From a bacterium (lineage in GTDB: Bacteria; Bacillota_I; Bacilli_A; RF39; UBA660): a DNA stretch of 40,061 bases. Below, piece after piece: positions 8,501 through 16,555 of the stretch; position 1 is the stretch's first letter, and each line of letters opens with the position of its first letter. The notes under the pieces are model-generated. The model ran no database searches. It was not told the DNA's origin and was given only the letters and a program-made list of their open reading frames with translations. Location: positions 1 through 40,061 of the forward strand of contig JAHZGA010000006.1 of NCBI GenBank assembly GCA_019421005.1, written 5' to 3'. A program made the position numbers and the translations under genes.

Positions 8501-9890
8501 TGTTGATAATGTTTATAGAGCAGGAACAATAGGAACAGTTGCTAAAAAAACGGCCTTTGGTTTTGTTAAAGGCTATTGTGAAGATAAAGGAATTAAAATG
8601 AGGACTGCTGAAGTAGAACGTTTAGCTCTAGGATGTGAAGGTGTAAAAAGAACAACTGGACAACATCCGGGGGGAATTGTAGTTGTTCCAGATTATATGG
8701 AAATATATGATTTTACTCCTTATCAATATCCTGCAGATGATGTTAACTCATTATGGAAAACAACCCATTTTGATTATCACAAAATAGAAGATGACTTATT
8801 AAAGTTAGATATATTAGGACATGATGTGCCAACAATTTTAAGAATGTTAGAAGATTTATCTGGAGTAGATGTTACAACATTACCAATGGATGACCCTAAA
8901 ATATTTTCATTATTAACTTCACCTGATGAATTAAAAGTTACTAAAGAACAAATAATGTGTCCAACTGGTACACTAGGACTTCCAGAATTAGGAACAAAAT
9001 TTACACTTGCTTTATTAGAAGAAACAAAGCCAAAAACATTTGGTGAATTAGTAAAAATATCAGGATTATCACATGGTACTGATGTATGGGCTGGTAATGC
9101 TCAAGAACTTATAAAAAATAAAATAGTTCCATTTAAAGACGTTATTGGTTGTCGTGATGAAATAATGGTTTACTTAATGAACCAAGGTATGGAACCACTA
9201 GACTCATTTAAAATAATGGAATTTGTTCGTAAAGGAAAAGCAACTAAACTACCAGAACAATGGCCAAAATGGGAACAAAAAATGAAAGATGCCAACATAC
9301 CTGATTGGTATATAGAATCTTGTCATAAAATAAAATATATGTTCCCTAAAGCTCATGCAGTTGCTTATGTTATGAGTGCACTTAGAATTGCTTGGTTTAA
9401 ACTATATAAACCAATTATGTATTATGCAACTCACTTTTCAATCAAAGTATTTGACTTTGACATTAAAGCCATGATAGATGGTTATGATGCTATAAAAGAA
9501 AGAATTATTGAAATAGAGAATAAAGGTTTTGAAGCTAGTAACAAAGAAAGTTCTATTTTAGAAGGTTTACAAATAGCTTTAGAAGCAAGTGCGCGAGGAT
9601 TTAAATTTGCTTCAATTGACTTAAATAAAAGTGATTCAGATAAGTTTTTAATCGCTGAAGATGGAAAAACTTTAATTCCACCATTCCGTGCAATAGAAGG
9701 TTTAGGAGAAACAGTTGCTAAAAAAATAGTTGAAGAAAGAGAAAAAAATTATTTTCTAAGTATTGAAGATTTACAAAAAAGAGCCAAAGTATCATCAACT
9801 TTAATTGAAAAAATGAAAATGATGGGAATTTTAGATGGAATGGATGAATCTAGTCAAATAAGTATATTTAGTTTTGATGGAGTTATGTAA
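5520..9890 (+). CDS. polC: DNA polymerase III alpha subunit, PolC type
   Basis: A 1456-residue replicative polymerase of low-GC Gram-positives, with built-in 3'-5' proofreading. Visible domains in order are an N-terminal region and an OB fold (about 210-310), then the first half of a PHP domain (VELHAHTKMSQMDGV, about 318). A DEDDh exonuclease is inserted at about 410-575, with motifs FDFETTGL, VAHNAKFD and HHRADYDAEG. The rest of PHP (ATGDVHHL) and the polymerase core follow. The core shows the VGSRGSVGSS loop, a four-cysteine zinc site (CPNC near 913, CPKC near 942) and the catalytic PDIDLNFSG near 970. TTGQHPGG is also present. Length and order match Bacillus PolC (about 1437 residues). 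It has its own promoter and ends in a terminator shared with the convergent CYTH gene. Confidence 0.98.
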   Translation: MEANLEKLLKRCQLKSDNYPFFENGKLIKIIGNKEKTKYLFRLELTTNLPVDVYTELLELLKKEFNFCEKIILEIIAKNIDLNIINDYFKYTINKYKKNNPLLEMFVDSKIELIGNKLKININNRAEAMKLDSIKAQLLKDLNYYGYKIDNFDYQISQEDSQKIREEIANEMNKYNNIEVKEVAKPKNNYKAKTSEGAILGRIIQEEAIKIKTLIGPVNSATIEACIFEIDIRETKTQLKIVTLKVTDYTDSIYCKLFVNDEEEFTRLSGLLKKGKWYKIRGNVKDDPYSNELVISAYDINPTDHVEEVIMDNAKEKRVELHAHTKMSQMDGVVESKDLLKQALKWGHKAIAITDHNGLQAFPDVYTFVRDYNKEHEEPFKAIYGVELTMVDDDIDIVVRPNESKLLENTYVVFDFETTGLNAGGKDSIIEVGAVKIFNGEIIDRFSKLIDPKVKLSEKITEITHITDEILKGKPSEEEVIKEFIDWFGDLPMVAHNAKFDVSFLEMAYKKYNFGTFKNTVIDTLELSRTMDNNYARHSLSALVKRYNVPFDEDAHHRADYDAEGTAYVFHKMLLKLNDRNFETIKDIDSLVTKDEIHKYGRTFHINILAKTKPGLKNLFKIVSFANTKYLYKTPRILKSVVNELREGLLIGSGCYESEVFVQARSKGDEELTNIINFYDYVEVQPLDCYNHLIQSGDFENQALLMEHIKKIIKNTESAGKLIVATGDVHHLTKDDKIYREIIVNQKVPGGGRHPLARNNIKEIPSCHFRTTDEMFSDFDFLDEETRYKIIVENPNKIADMVDILEVIVETGGVPFSPKIENCSQIVTDMVYNKAHEIYGDPLPQLIQTRTEQELKGIIDGGFDVVYLLSQRLVKKSNEDGYLVGSRGSVGSSFVATMMGITEVNPLPAHYVCPNCKHSIFELDGKALGKEYSSGYDLPNMNCPKCQTLMKKEGQDMPFATFLGFNADKVPDIDLNFSGDYQWRAHEYTKELLGVDNVYRAGTIGTVAKKTAFGFVKGYCEDKGIKMRTAEVERLALGCEGVKRTTGQHPGGIVVVPDYMEIYDFTPYQYPADDVNSLWKTTHFDYHKIEDDLLKLDILGHDVPTILRMLEDLSGVDVTTLPMDDPKIFSLLTSPDELKVTKEQIMCPTGTLGLPELGTKFTLALLEETKPKTFGELVKISGLSHGTDVWAGNAQELIKNKIVPFKDVIGCRDEIMVYLMNQGMEPLDSFKIMEFVRKGKATKLPEQWPKWEQKMKDANIPDWYIESCHKIKYMFPKAHAVAYVMSALRIAWFKLYKPIMYYATHFSIKVFDFDIKAMIDGYDAIKERIIEIENKGFEASNKESSILEGLQIALEASARGFKFASIDLNKSDSDKFLIAEDGKTLIPPFRAIEGLGETVAKKIVEEREKNYFLSIEDLQKRAKVSSTLIEKMKMMGILDGMDESSQISIFSFDGVM

Positions 9891-9916
9891 AAAAAGTAAA
9901 CAATTGTTTACTTTTT
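9891..9916. terminator. bidirectional terminator between polC and the CYTH gene
   Basis: A perfect 26-nt palindrome starts one base after the polC stop. It has A5 on the left and T5 on the right around a GTAAACAATTGTTTAC core. It can terminate transcription from both convergent genes. Confidence 0.8.
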
Positions 9917-9918
9917 AA

Positions 9919-10548
9919 TTATTTTACTTCTGGCATGGGTAAATCAAATGTAACATGGGAATATTGTTTTATATTTTGTTTCTGACATAATTCTCGATAT
10001 TTATCATCCCAAGATAATCTATAAGCATCATTCAAATCAAGACCTAAATTCTTTACCCATTTTTTTACTATTTCTTCCGGATCAGCACTTTTACTTTTAT
10101 TTTCTATTTCTAAAGCTATTCCAAATGGATATTCATCAACAGATATTTCTATTTCATCATTTAAAAATCTTGTTCTATATCTTTCATAACTTTCAATATC
10201 TTTCATTTTTAAAACATTTTTAATTAAAAACATTAAATTGTCTATTTCATCATATTTTATTGAAACTTCTACTTCTTCTTCACCATTTACAGAATTGCTA
10301 TGAGTACTTGGTAATCTTCTTTTCCAACTTATAATACATTTTGATGTTTCACTATTTTTAGTTACTCTAATTCTAAAACGACCATCAATTTCTTTAGTAT
10401 AAAAACTCATTTCACTAGAAGGGTGATCAAATTGCATTGTTTTTTCATAATTTCTTTCTTGCTTTTCAATACCATTTATATTTTCTAATTTTTTTATAAT
10501 TTCATCTAATTTTTCTTTATTAAAATAATATCTTACTTCATATTCCAT
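9919..10548 (-). CDS. CYTH domain protein (probable triphosphate-hydrolase-like enzyme)
   Basis: A 209-residue soluble protein resembling the CYTH superfamily (class IV adenylate cyclase, thiamine triphosphatase and inorganic triphosphatases). These fold into a beta tunnel lined by charged residues and act on triphosphates with a metal ion. Visible alternating-charge strands include EYEVRYYF at the start (a variant of the ExExK signature), RFRIRVTK, ISWKRR, EEEVEVS, YERYRTRF, EISVDEY and ALEIE. The starting ATG has GGAGAGG about 8 nt upstream on this strand. It is convergent with polC and divergent from mscS. The substrate cannot be predicted. Family assignment is moderately sure. Confidence 0.7.
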   Translation of the reverse strand: MEYEVRYYFNKEKLDEIIKKLENINGIEKQERNYEKTMQFDHPSSEMSFYTKEIDGRFRIRVTKNSETSKCIISWKRRLPSTHSNSVNGEEEVEVSIKYDEIDNLMFLIKNVLKMKDIESYERYRTRFLNDEIEISVDEYPFGIALEIENKSKSADPEEIVKKWVKNLGLDLNDAYRLSWDDKYRELCQKQNIKQYSHVTFDLPMPEVK

Positions 10549-10629
10549 TTATATCCTCTCCTTTATATAATGATTATCTCATAAATTAAAAGAAAAAACA
10601 CTAACTTTTAAAAATTTTTAATGATAATA

Positions 10630-10659
10630 TTGCAGATATAGTATTTGACATGATATAAT
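10630..10659 (+). promoter_or_regulatory. mscS-thiI promoter
   Basis: TTGCAG (10630-10635), an 18-nt spacer and an extended -10 (TGA then TATAAT at 10654-10659). The promoter abuts the in-frame ATG at 10660, so that ATG is unlikely to be used for translation. Confidence 0.6.
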
Positions 10660-10686
10660 ATGTTCGTCAAAAGGGGGAATGATAAA

Positions 10687-11556
10687 TTGATTAAACAAAT
10701 AAGTAAACACATTAGTCAATATATAAGTTTAAATGAAGAATATATTTCTTTAATTATTTTATCAATAATTGTTTTTTTAATTGCAAATATTTTAAAAAGA
10801 ATAGTTATAAAATTTTTAAAATTAATTAAAGATAATTACAAAGAATACTCAATTACTAGAAGTTTTAAAATATTTATTAGCCTAATTGAATGGGGAATAA
10901 TAATTATCATTTGGGAAGAACATATAAAAAATATTATTACTTTAGTAAGTTTTGTTTCAGCTGCAATAGCTTTTTCTTTAAGAGATATTATTTTAAACTT
11001 TTTTTCAGGTATTTATATAAAAATAAAAAGACCATTTCAAATAGAAGATAGAATTCAAATAAATGATTTAAAAGGTGATGTTATTAATATAACAAGTATG
11101 AATTTTGAAGTATTAGAAATAAACGATGAACATGGTGGACAAAGTAGTGGAATAATTATAACTTTTCCTAATTCAACAATTTTTTCTAATCCAGTAAAAA
11201 ATTATAATAAAGCTTTTAAATATATTTGGGATGAAATAACTGTTTTAATTCCAATTGAATGTGATTTAAAACAAATTAAAAGTGAACTTTATAAAATTGT
11301 TAATAATAATCAAATAATAAAAGCTATACCTAGTAAAATGAAAAATCAAATTAATGGAATAGGTACTGATTATAGAATTTACTTTAATAAATTTGATCCA
11401 ATAATTTATACTAAAGTTAATAAAGATCATATTGAATTAAGTATCAGATTTTTAATTCATCCTAAAAAAACAAGATATGTTGAATCACAACTATGGAATA
11501 AAATTTTAATTGCTCAAAAAGAGGGGAAAATTACTTTATATAAAGGAGATGATTAA
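10687..11556 (+). CDS. MscS-family mechanosensitive ion channel
   Basis: A 289-residue small-conductance mechanosensitive channel homologue, opened by membrane tension to release solutes on osmotic downshock. Three hydrophobic segments (about residues 12-38, 58-80 and 85-115) lead into the pore-helix region VSAAIAFSLRDIILNFFSGI. This is followed by the family's beta-domain entry IKRPFQIEDRIQI. The C-terminal cytoplasmic part is about 150 residues. I place the start at TTG 10687 because AGGGGGA (10672-10678) lies 8 nt upstream. The longer ATG frame from 10660 begins inside or immediately after the -10 box. One base separates its stop from thiI, so the two are cotranscribed. Confidence 0.85.
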   Translation: MIKQISKHISQYISLNEEYISLIILSIIVFLIANILKRIVIKFLKLIKDNYKEYSITRSFKIFISLIEWGIIIIIWEEHIKNIITLVSFVSAAIAFSLRDIILNFFSGIYIKIKRPFQIEDRIQINDLKGDVINITSMNFEVLEINDEHGGQSSGIIITFPNSTIFSNPVKNYNKAFKYIWDEITVLIPIECDLKQIKSELYKIVNNNQIIKAIPSKMKNQINGIGTDYRIYFNKFDPIIYTKVNKDHIELSIRFLIHPKKTRYVESQLWNKILIAQKEGKITLYKGDD

Positions 11557-11557
11557 C

Positions 11558-12730
11558 ATGGAAAAATTAATTTTAATTAAATATGGAGAATTAACAACAA
11601 AAAAAAATAATCGAAAAAGTTTTATTAATTTATTAGAAAAAAACGTTTCAAAAATTTTAAAAAATTATGAAATAAAAATAAATTCAAATTTAGTAAGAAT
11701 GTTTATTACTTGTAAAGAAAAAGATATAAATGAAATTACTTCTAAATTAAAAAAAGTATTTGGAATTCATAGTATAGTTGTTTGTTATAAAACAAATAAT
11801 AATATTGAAGACATTAAAAATCAATTGTTATTAATTTTAAAAGAAAAAACATTTAAAACTTTTAAAATTGAAACTAAACGTGCGAATAAAACATTTCCAA
11901 TTTCTTCAATGGACTTCAGTGCTTTAATAGGAGGATTTGTTTTAAAAAATTTTGATACTTCAGTAGATGTTCATAATCCTGAATTGACAATTAAAATTGA
12001 AATTAGAGATGAAACTTATATTTCAACTAATGAAATAAAAGGAAATGGTGGTTATCCAGTAGGAATTCAAGGTAAAGGATTACTTATGTTAAGCGGTGGA
12101 ATTGACAGTCCAACTGCTGGATATTTAGCTTTAAAAAGAGGTGTAGATTTAGAATGTTTATATTTTGAATCACCACCACATACAAGTGTTGAAGCTAAAA
12201 ATAAAGTAATTACTTTAGCTAAAAAATTAAATGAATATTCTGGTAATATAAAATTACATATTTTACCATTTACTAAATTACAAGAAGAAATTTATAAAAA
12301 TGTTGATGATAGTTATATGATAACCATTTTAAGAAGAATGATGTATCGAATTGCTAGTAAATTAGTTTTAAAAAACAATTTAAAAGTTATTATTAATGGA
12401 GAATCCATTGGTCAAGTTGCAAGTCAAACTTTAACAAGTATGATAGCAATTAATGAAGTTACTAATTTACCTATAATAAGACCAGTTGCAACTTTAGATA
12501 AATTAGAAATAATTGAAATAGCTAAAAAAATTGATACATATGAAACAAGTATTTTACCTTATGAAGATTGTTGTACTATCTTTTTACCAAAACATCCAGT
12601 AATTAATCCTGATATAAATAAATGTCACTTATATGAGGAAAAAATTGATTATGAAAAATTAATTGATGAATGTATTGATAATATAGAAACAATTGAATTA
12701 AATAAAGATAAAATAAACGAATTATTATAA
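11558..12730 (+). CDS. thiI: tRNA 4-thiouridine synthetase ThiI
   Basis: A 390-residue enzyme that adenylates U8 of tRNA and transfers persulfide sulfur to make s4U. In many bacteria it also serves thiamine thiazole synthesis. It opens with the family's typical ILIKYGELTTKKNNR, followed by a ferredoxin-like region and a THUMP domain (about 60-165). The PP-loop LMLSGGIDSPTAG begins at about residue 176. A YEDCCTIF cysteine pair and PKHPV near the end match Firmicute ThiI. The C-terminal rhodanese domain of enterobacterial ThiI is absent, as expected for this length. GGAGATGAT precedes ATG 11558. No dedicated cysteine desulfurase gene is adjacent. Confidence 0.95.
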   Translation: MEKLILIKYGELTTKKNNRKSFINLLEKNVSKILKNYEIKINSNLVRMFITCKEKDINEITSKLKKVFGIHSIVVCYKTNNNIEDIKNQLLLILKEKTFKTFKIETKRANKTFPISSMDFSALIGGFVLKNFDTSVDVHNPELTIKIEIRDETYISTNEIKGNGGYPVGIQGKGLLMLSGGIDSPTAGYLALKRGVDLECLYFESPPHTSVEAKNKVITLAKKLNEYSGNIKLHILPFTKLQEEIYKNVDDSYMITILRRMMYRIASKLVLKNNLKVIINGESIGQVASQTLTSMIAINEVTNLPIIRPVATLDKLEIIEIAKKIDTYETSILPYEDCCTIFLPKHPVINPDINKCHLYEEKIDYEKLIDECIDNIETIELNKDKINELL

Positions 12731-12753
12731 CCATAAATTACCACAAAATATGA

Positions 12754-12783
12754 CGTATTAAATCATCAAATGTACACATCATA
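12754..12783 (+). promoter_or_regulatory. putative sigma-G-type (forespore) promoter with overlapping inverted repeat
   Basis: CGTATT (12754-12759), a 17-nt spacer and CATCATA (12777-12783) loosely fit the forespore sigma-G pattern, whose -10 is CATnnTA. A 7-bp perfect inverted repeat, TGTACAC (12771-12777) and GTGTACA (12787-12793), surrounds the -10 box. The match is suggestive only; the SASP function is the main reason to expect sigma-G. Confidence 0.4.
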
Positions 12784-12805
12784 TTAGTGTACAGGAGGTG
12801 AAAAT

Positions 12806-13021
12806 ATGAAAAATAATAGTTCAACAAGTAAATTAGTTGTACCTGGTGCTAAACAAGCTATCGAAAAAATGAAATATGAAATAGCTAATGAATTAGGTGT
12901 TAATATGGGACCAGATGCTACTTCAAGAGCTAACGGATCTGTTGGTGGAGAAATCACTAAAAGATTAGTTCAAATGGGAGAACAACATTTAGGTAGCTCA
13001 ATTGGATACCAAAACAAATAA
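12806..13021 (+). CDS. alpha/beta-type small acid-soluble spore protein
   Basis: A 71-residue DNA-binding protein that coats the spore chromosome and protects it from UV and chemical damage. Both family signatures are present: [12 protein letters not shown], which includes the YE|IA cleavage site for the germination protease GPR, and the DNA-binding segment [20 protein letters not shown]. Ser and Asn near the start and Gln near the end are typical of the family. A strong AGGAGGTG precedes the ATG. It is a single-gene unit between thiI and a terminator. This gene is the best evidence that the organism forms, or recently formed, endospores. Confidence 0.95.
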   Translation: MKNNSSTSKLVVPGAKQAIEKMKYEIANELGVNMGPDATSRANGSVGGEITKRLVQMGEQHLGSSIGYQNK

Positions 13022-13024
13022 TTA

Positions 13025-13054
13025 AGAAAACGACTACTTTGTTAGTCTTTTTTT
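13025..13054 (+). terminator. terminator after the spore protein gene
   Basis: GACTA (13032-13036) pairs with TAGTC (13043-13047) around a 6-nt loop and is followed by a run of seven Ts. The preceding AGAAAACGACT is repeated in inverse orientation at 13161-13171. Confidence 0.65.
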
Positions 13055-13135
13055 ATATAAAATTGATTTTATTCAAGGAAATATTTAAACAGTATTTAAT
13101 AAAAATTTTAACCCATAATATTAATGTGGGCAGTT

Positions 13136-13159
13136 AAAAAAGACTTGAAAAAAGTCTTT
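13136..13159 (-). terminator. terminator after clpP
   Basis: On the minus strand AAAGACTT pairs with AAGTCTTT (13138-13146 and 13152-13159 on the plus strand) around a 5-nt loop and continues into a T-run. It lies about 30 nt past the clpP stop. Confidence 0.65.
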
Positions 13160-13186
13160 AAGTCGTTTTCTATTTTGGTAATTGCC

Positions 13187-13756
13187 CTATAAAATCTTAT
13201 CAATTAAACCATATTCTAAAGCCTCCTTAGCTGATAAAAAGTAATCTCTTTCTGTATCTCTTTCAATTTCTTTTAAACTTTTATTAGTGTTTTTAACTAA
13301 AATATGGTTTAATTTGTTTTTTAATTTGATGATTCTTTCAGCAGCAATTTGAATTTCAGTTGCTTGACCTTTCGCACCTCCTAAAGGTTGATGAATCATA
13401 ACTTCACTATTTGGTAGACAATATCTATAACCTTTTTCACCACTTGAAAGTAAGAAAGCAGCCATACTCGCACTCATACCTAAACAAATAGTTGAAACCT
13501 TACTTTTAATAAAATTCATAGTATCATAAATAGCCATTCCAGCCGTAATACTACCACCTGGTGAATTAATATATAAACTAATATCATTATGATTTAATGA
13601 ATCCAAGTAAAGTAATTGTCCAACAACGATATTAGAAGTATTGTCATCAATTTCACCAGATAAAATAATAATTCTATCTTTTAAGAGCCTAGAATATATA
13701 TCATATGCTCTTTCTCCATTATTACTTTTTTCAATAACAGTTGGTATTAAATTCAA
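13187..13756 (-). CDS. clpP: ATP-dependent Clp protease proteolytic subunit
   Basis: A 189-residue serine protease that assembles into a 14-mer and degrades proteins fed by Clp ATPases. The catalytic triad is visible as Ser97 in GMSASMAA, His122 in MIHQPLGG and Asp171 in ERDYFLS, each one position from Bacillus ClpP numbering. [18 protein letters not shown] and the [12 protein letters not shown] start are typical. The start codon is TTG, 7 nt after GGAGGG on the minus strand; no ATG is better placed. It is a single-gene unit with its own terminator, divergent from the kinase gene. I did not see a clear CtsR-type repeat operator upstream. Confidence 0.95.
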   Translation of the reverse strand: MNLIPTVIEKSNNGERAYDIYSRLLKDRIIILSGEIDDNTSNIVVGQLLYLDSLNHNDISLYINSPGGSITAGMAIYDTMNFIKSKVSTICLGMSASMAAFLLSSGEKGYRYCLPNSEVMIHQPLGGAKGQATEIQIAAERIIKLKNKLNHILVKNTNKSLKEIERDTERDYFLSAKEALEYGLIDKIL

Positions 13757-13814
13757 ATTTATCCCTCCTATAATTAGGATAAGTCAAAATAATTAAAATT
13801 ATTCATTAAAAAGT

Positions 13815-13843
13815 ATGACAAAATATTTTTTTTTTGATAAAAT
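13815..13843 (+). promoter_or_regulatory. promoter of the ThrRS-like kinase gene
   Basis: ATGACA (13815-13820), a 17-nt spacer with a T-tract and TAAAAT (13838-13843). A TATAAT at 13845-13850 is an alternative -10 but lacks a good -35. Confidence 0.4.
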
Positions 13844-13866
13844 ATATAATAGAAAAGAGGGTAAAA

Positions 13867-15525
13867 ATGGATCAAATGATAAAAGTTAGTTTCAAAGGAA
13901 AAGAAACTAAAGAATTCTTGGAAGAAACAACTTTATTGGAAGTAAGTCGCAACTTTGAAAAAAATTATAATTATCCGATTTTAATTGCTAAGGTAGATAA
14001 TGATATCGAAGAATTAAGTGATAAAGTTTTTAAAAAATGTAATGTTGATTTTTATGATCGTAGTAGTTATGTAGGTAACTATATTTATTGCAGAAGTTTA
14101 CAATTCATTTTAGTTGTTGCAACTAAAAAAGTTTTAGGAAAAAATGTTGATGTTGTAATAGAACATTCAATGGATAAAGGATTTTATTGTGAAATAAAAA
14201 ATCAAGAAATTGATAAAAATGTTATTAAGAAAATAGAAAATATGATGCATGAAATGGTAAAACAAAATTTAATTTTTAATAAGGTAAGCGTTTCAAGAGC
14301 AGATGCAATAAAATATTTTAAAAGACGTAATCAAATGGATAAGGCAAAAGTTTTAAAATACATTAGCAATAGTTATGTTAATTTATATCGCCTAGAAGAT
14401 GTATATGATTATTTTTATGGTGAACTAGCTTATTCAACAGGTGCAATAGATAGTTTTAAATTAAACTATATTAAAAATGGTGGATTTGTTGTTAGTTATC
14501 CTAATATATATAATCCAGAATGTACCCTAGATTATGTTCATCGTACTAAAATATTTGATAGGTTTTTAGAGTATACTAAATGGGGAAGAATGTTAGGAAT
14601 TAGTAATGCTGCTGATTTAAATGATACTATTACAACTGGAGAAACAGGAAAATTAATTAGAATTAGTGAATGTTATAGTAACTGTCAATTAATGGATGTT
14701 TCTAATGAAATAGTAAATAAAAATAGCATTAAATTAGTTTTAATTGCTGGACCAACTTCTAGTGGAAAAACAACAACTTCTAAAAAGTTAGAAACTTTTT
14801 TACAAGTAAAAGGAATAAAAACTCATCAAATATCAATTGATGATTATTTTCTAGACCGTGATAAAACACCTAAAAATAGCAAAGGAAAGTATGACTTTGA
14901 ATCTTTAAAAGCAATTGATATTAATCAATTTAATAAAGATTTAACTAAACTATTAAATGGGGAAGAAGTATTGTTACCTGAATATAACTTTGTTGTAGGG
15001 AAAAGAGAATATAAGAAAAAATGGTTGAAAATAGAAAAAAATGATATTATAATAATAGAGGGGCTACATGCTTTAAATGATGAATTAACTTTAGCAGTTG
15101 ATCGTGATAAAAAATATAAAATTTATGTATCACCATTAACACAATTAAATATAGATAATCATAATTGGGTTCATACAAGTGATACAAGAAAATTAAGAAG
15201 AATTGTTAGGGATAATCAATATCGTGGTTATAACGCGGCCGATACATTACATATGTGGAAAGAAATAAGTGAAAGTGAACAAAAAAACATTTTTCCTTTT
15301 CAAGATGATGCTGATGTTGTAGTCAATAGTGCATTAGTATACGAACTTGGTGTTTTAAAAACTTTTGCAGAACCATTATTATTTTCAGTAGATGAAAATG
15401 ATAGTATTTATCCAGAAGCGATTAGATTAATTAATTTATTAAGAAATTTTTTACCAATACCAACTGATGAAGTACCTCAAGATTCTGTTTTAAGAGAATT
15501 TATTGGCAATAGTTGTTATAAATAA
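13867..15525 (+). CDS. nucleoside (uridine) kinase-like protein with ThrRS-like N-terminal domains
   Basis: A 552-residue two-part protein. The first half (about 1-280) resembles the N-terminal TGS and tRNA_SAD editing-type domains of threonyl-tRNA synthetase. The second half is a P-loop kinase of the phosphoribulokinase/uridine kinase family with GPTSSGKTT at about 294-302, then ISIDDYFLDRDKTP and IIIEGLHALN. This fusion is a known but poorly understood family in Firmicutes and Thermotogae, annotated as nucleoside kinase; the physiological substrate is unsettled. The start is ATG 13867, with AAGAGGG upstream; the longer frame from 13834 uses a TTG in the promoter. GAPDH follows after 13 nt. 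Confidence 0.85.
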   Translation: MDQMIKVSFKGKETKEFLEETTLLEVSRNFEKNYNYPILIAKVDNDIEELSDKVFKKCNVDFYDRSSYVGNYIYCRSLQFILVVATKKVLGKNVDVVIEHSMDKGFYCEIKNQEIDKNVIKKIENMMHEMVKQNLIFNKVSVSRADAIKYFKRRNQMDKAKVLKYISNSYVNLYRLEDVYDYFYGELAYSTGAIDSFKLNYIKNGGFVVSYPNIYNPECTLDYVHRTKIFDRFLEYTKWGRMLGISNAADLNDTITTGETGKLIRISECYSNCQLMDVSNEIVNKNSIKLVLIAGPTSSGKTTTSKKLETFLQVKGIKTHQISIDDYFLDRDKTPKNSKGKYDFESLKAIDINQFNKDLTKLLNGEEVLLPEYNFVVGKREYKKKWLKIEKNDIIIIEGLHALNDELTLAVDRDKKYKIYVSPLTQLNIDNHNWVHTSDTRKLRRIVRDNQYRGYNAADTLHMWKEISESEQKNIFPFQDDADVVVNSALVYELGVLKTFAEPLLFSVDENDSIYPEAIRLINLLRNFLPIPTDEVPQDSVLREFIGNSCYK

Positions 15526-15538
15526 GGAGAGTGATAAA

Positions 15539-16546
15539 ATGATAAAAGTTGCTATTAATGGATTTGGAAGAATAGGAAGATTAGTATTTAGAATTATGGA
15601 AGAAGATCCTAATTTTGATGTTGTAGCGATTAATGATTTAACCGATGCAGAACAATTGGCATATTTATTAAAATATGATACTAATCATCGTAATTATAAT
15701 GTAGATGAAATTAGTTATGATGATAACAATATTATTGTTAAAGGTCGTAAAATTAGAATTTTTAGTGAATTAGATCCTTCTAATTTACCTTGGAAAGAAT
15801 TAGAAATTGATGAAGTGTTTGAATGTACAGGACATTTTACTAAATATGAAGATGCTTTAAAACATGTTACAGCAGGCGCTAAACACGTAATAATTTCAGC
15901 TCCTGGTAAGGGAGATATGAAAACAGTTGTTTATAATGTTAACCATGAAATATTAACTGGAGAAGAAAAAGTTATAAGTGCAGCAAGTTGTACTACTAAC
16001 TGTTTAGCTCCATTAGCAAAAATTTTAGAAGATAATTTTGGTATTGTTAAAGGTTATATGACAACTGTACATGCCTATACTAACGATCAAGCAATATTAG
16101 ACGTAGCGCATAAAAAAGGAATAAAAGCTAGACGCGGTCGAGCAGCAGCTATGAATATTGTTCCTTCATCAACAGGTGCTGCTAAAGCAGTTGGATTGGT
16201 TTTACCTAGCTTAAAAGGAAAACTAGATGGAAGTGCTTTAAGAGTTCCAACTTCAACAGGGTCAGTTGTTGATTTAACAGTAGAACTAAATAAAAATGTA
16301 ACTGTTTCAGAACTTAATGAAGTATTAGAAAAAAATACCAATGAAAGTTTAGGATTTACTATGGATCCAATAGTTTCAAGTGATATCATTGGTTCAACTT
16401 ATGGTGGAGTAGTTGACGGGTTATTAACTAGTATTTTAGAAGTTGATGGTAAACAATTAGTTAAAGTTGTTATTTGGTATGATAATGAAATGGGTTATAG
16501 TTATCAAATGGTAAGAACTGCTAAATATTTAGCAGAATTAAAATAG
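15539..16546 (+). CDS. gap: glyceraldehyde-3-phosphate dehydrogenase, type I
   Basis: A 335-residue glycolytic enzyme converting glyceraldehyde-3-phosphate to 1,3-bisphosphoglycerate. The Rossmann motif INGFGRIGRLVFR is at the start. AINDLTD carries the Asp typical of NAD preference. The active-site Cys is in ASCTTNCLAP (about residue 151), with a catalytic His in TTVHAYTNDQ. WYDNEMGYSYQMV closes the catalytic domain. The start is ATG 15539, with GGAGAGTGAT just upstream; a longer in-frame start at 15503 lies inside the kinase gene. It follows the kinase by 13 nt and precedes a DUF308 gene by 9 nt, so the three form an operon. The usual pgk/tpi neighbours are absent. Confidence 0.98.
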   Translation: MIKVAINGFGRIGRLVFRIMEEDPNFDVVAINDLTDAEQLAYLLKYDTNHRNYNVDEISYDDNNIIVKGRKIRIFSELDPSNLPWKELEIDEVFECTGHFTKYEDALKHVTAGAKHVIISAPGKGDMKTVVYNVNHEILTGEEKVISAASCTTNCLAPLAKILEDNFGIVKGYMTTVHAYTNDQAILDVAHKKGIKARRGRAAAMNIVPSSTGAAKAVGLVLPSLKGKLDGSALRVPTSTGSVVDLTVELNKNVTVSELNEVLEKNTNESLGFTMDPIVSSDIIGSTYGGVVDGLLTSILEVDGKQLVKVVIWYDNEMGYSYQMVRTAKYLAELK

Positions 16547-16555
16547 GAGGAATTT

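Noticed and set aside
13757..13833. Stress-type operator upstream of clpP
   Set aside because: I looked for a CtsR-like heptad repeat and a well-spaced promoter on the minus strand and found neither clearly enough to annotate.
16087..16389. Minus-strand open frame inside gap
   Set aside because: It mirrors a highly conserved GAPDH coding region and has no ribosome-binding site; it is a shadow frame. The same holds for other antisense frames across infB, valS and greA.
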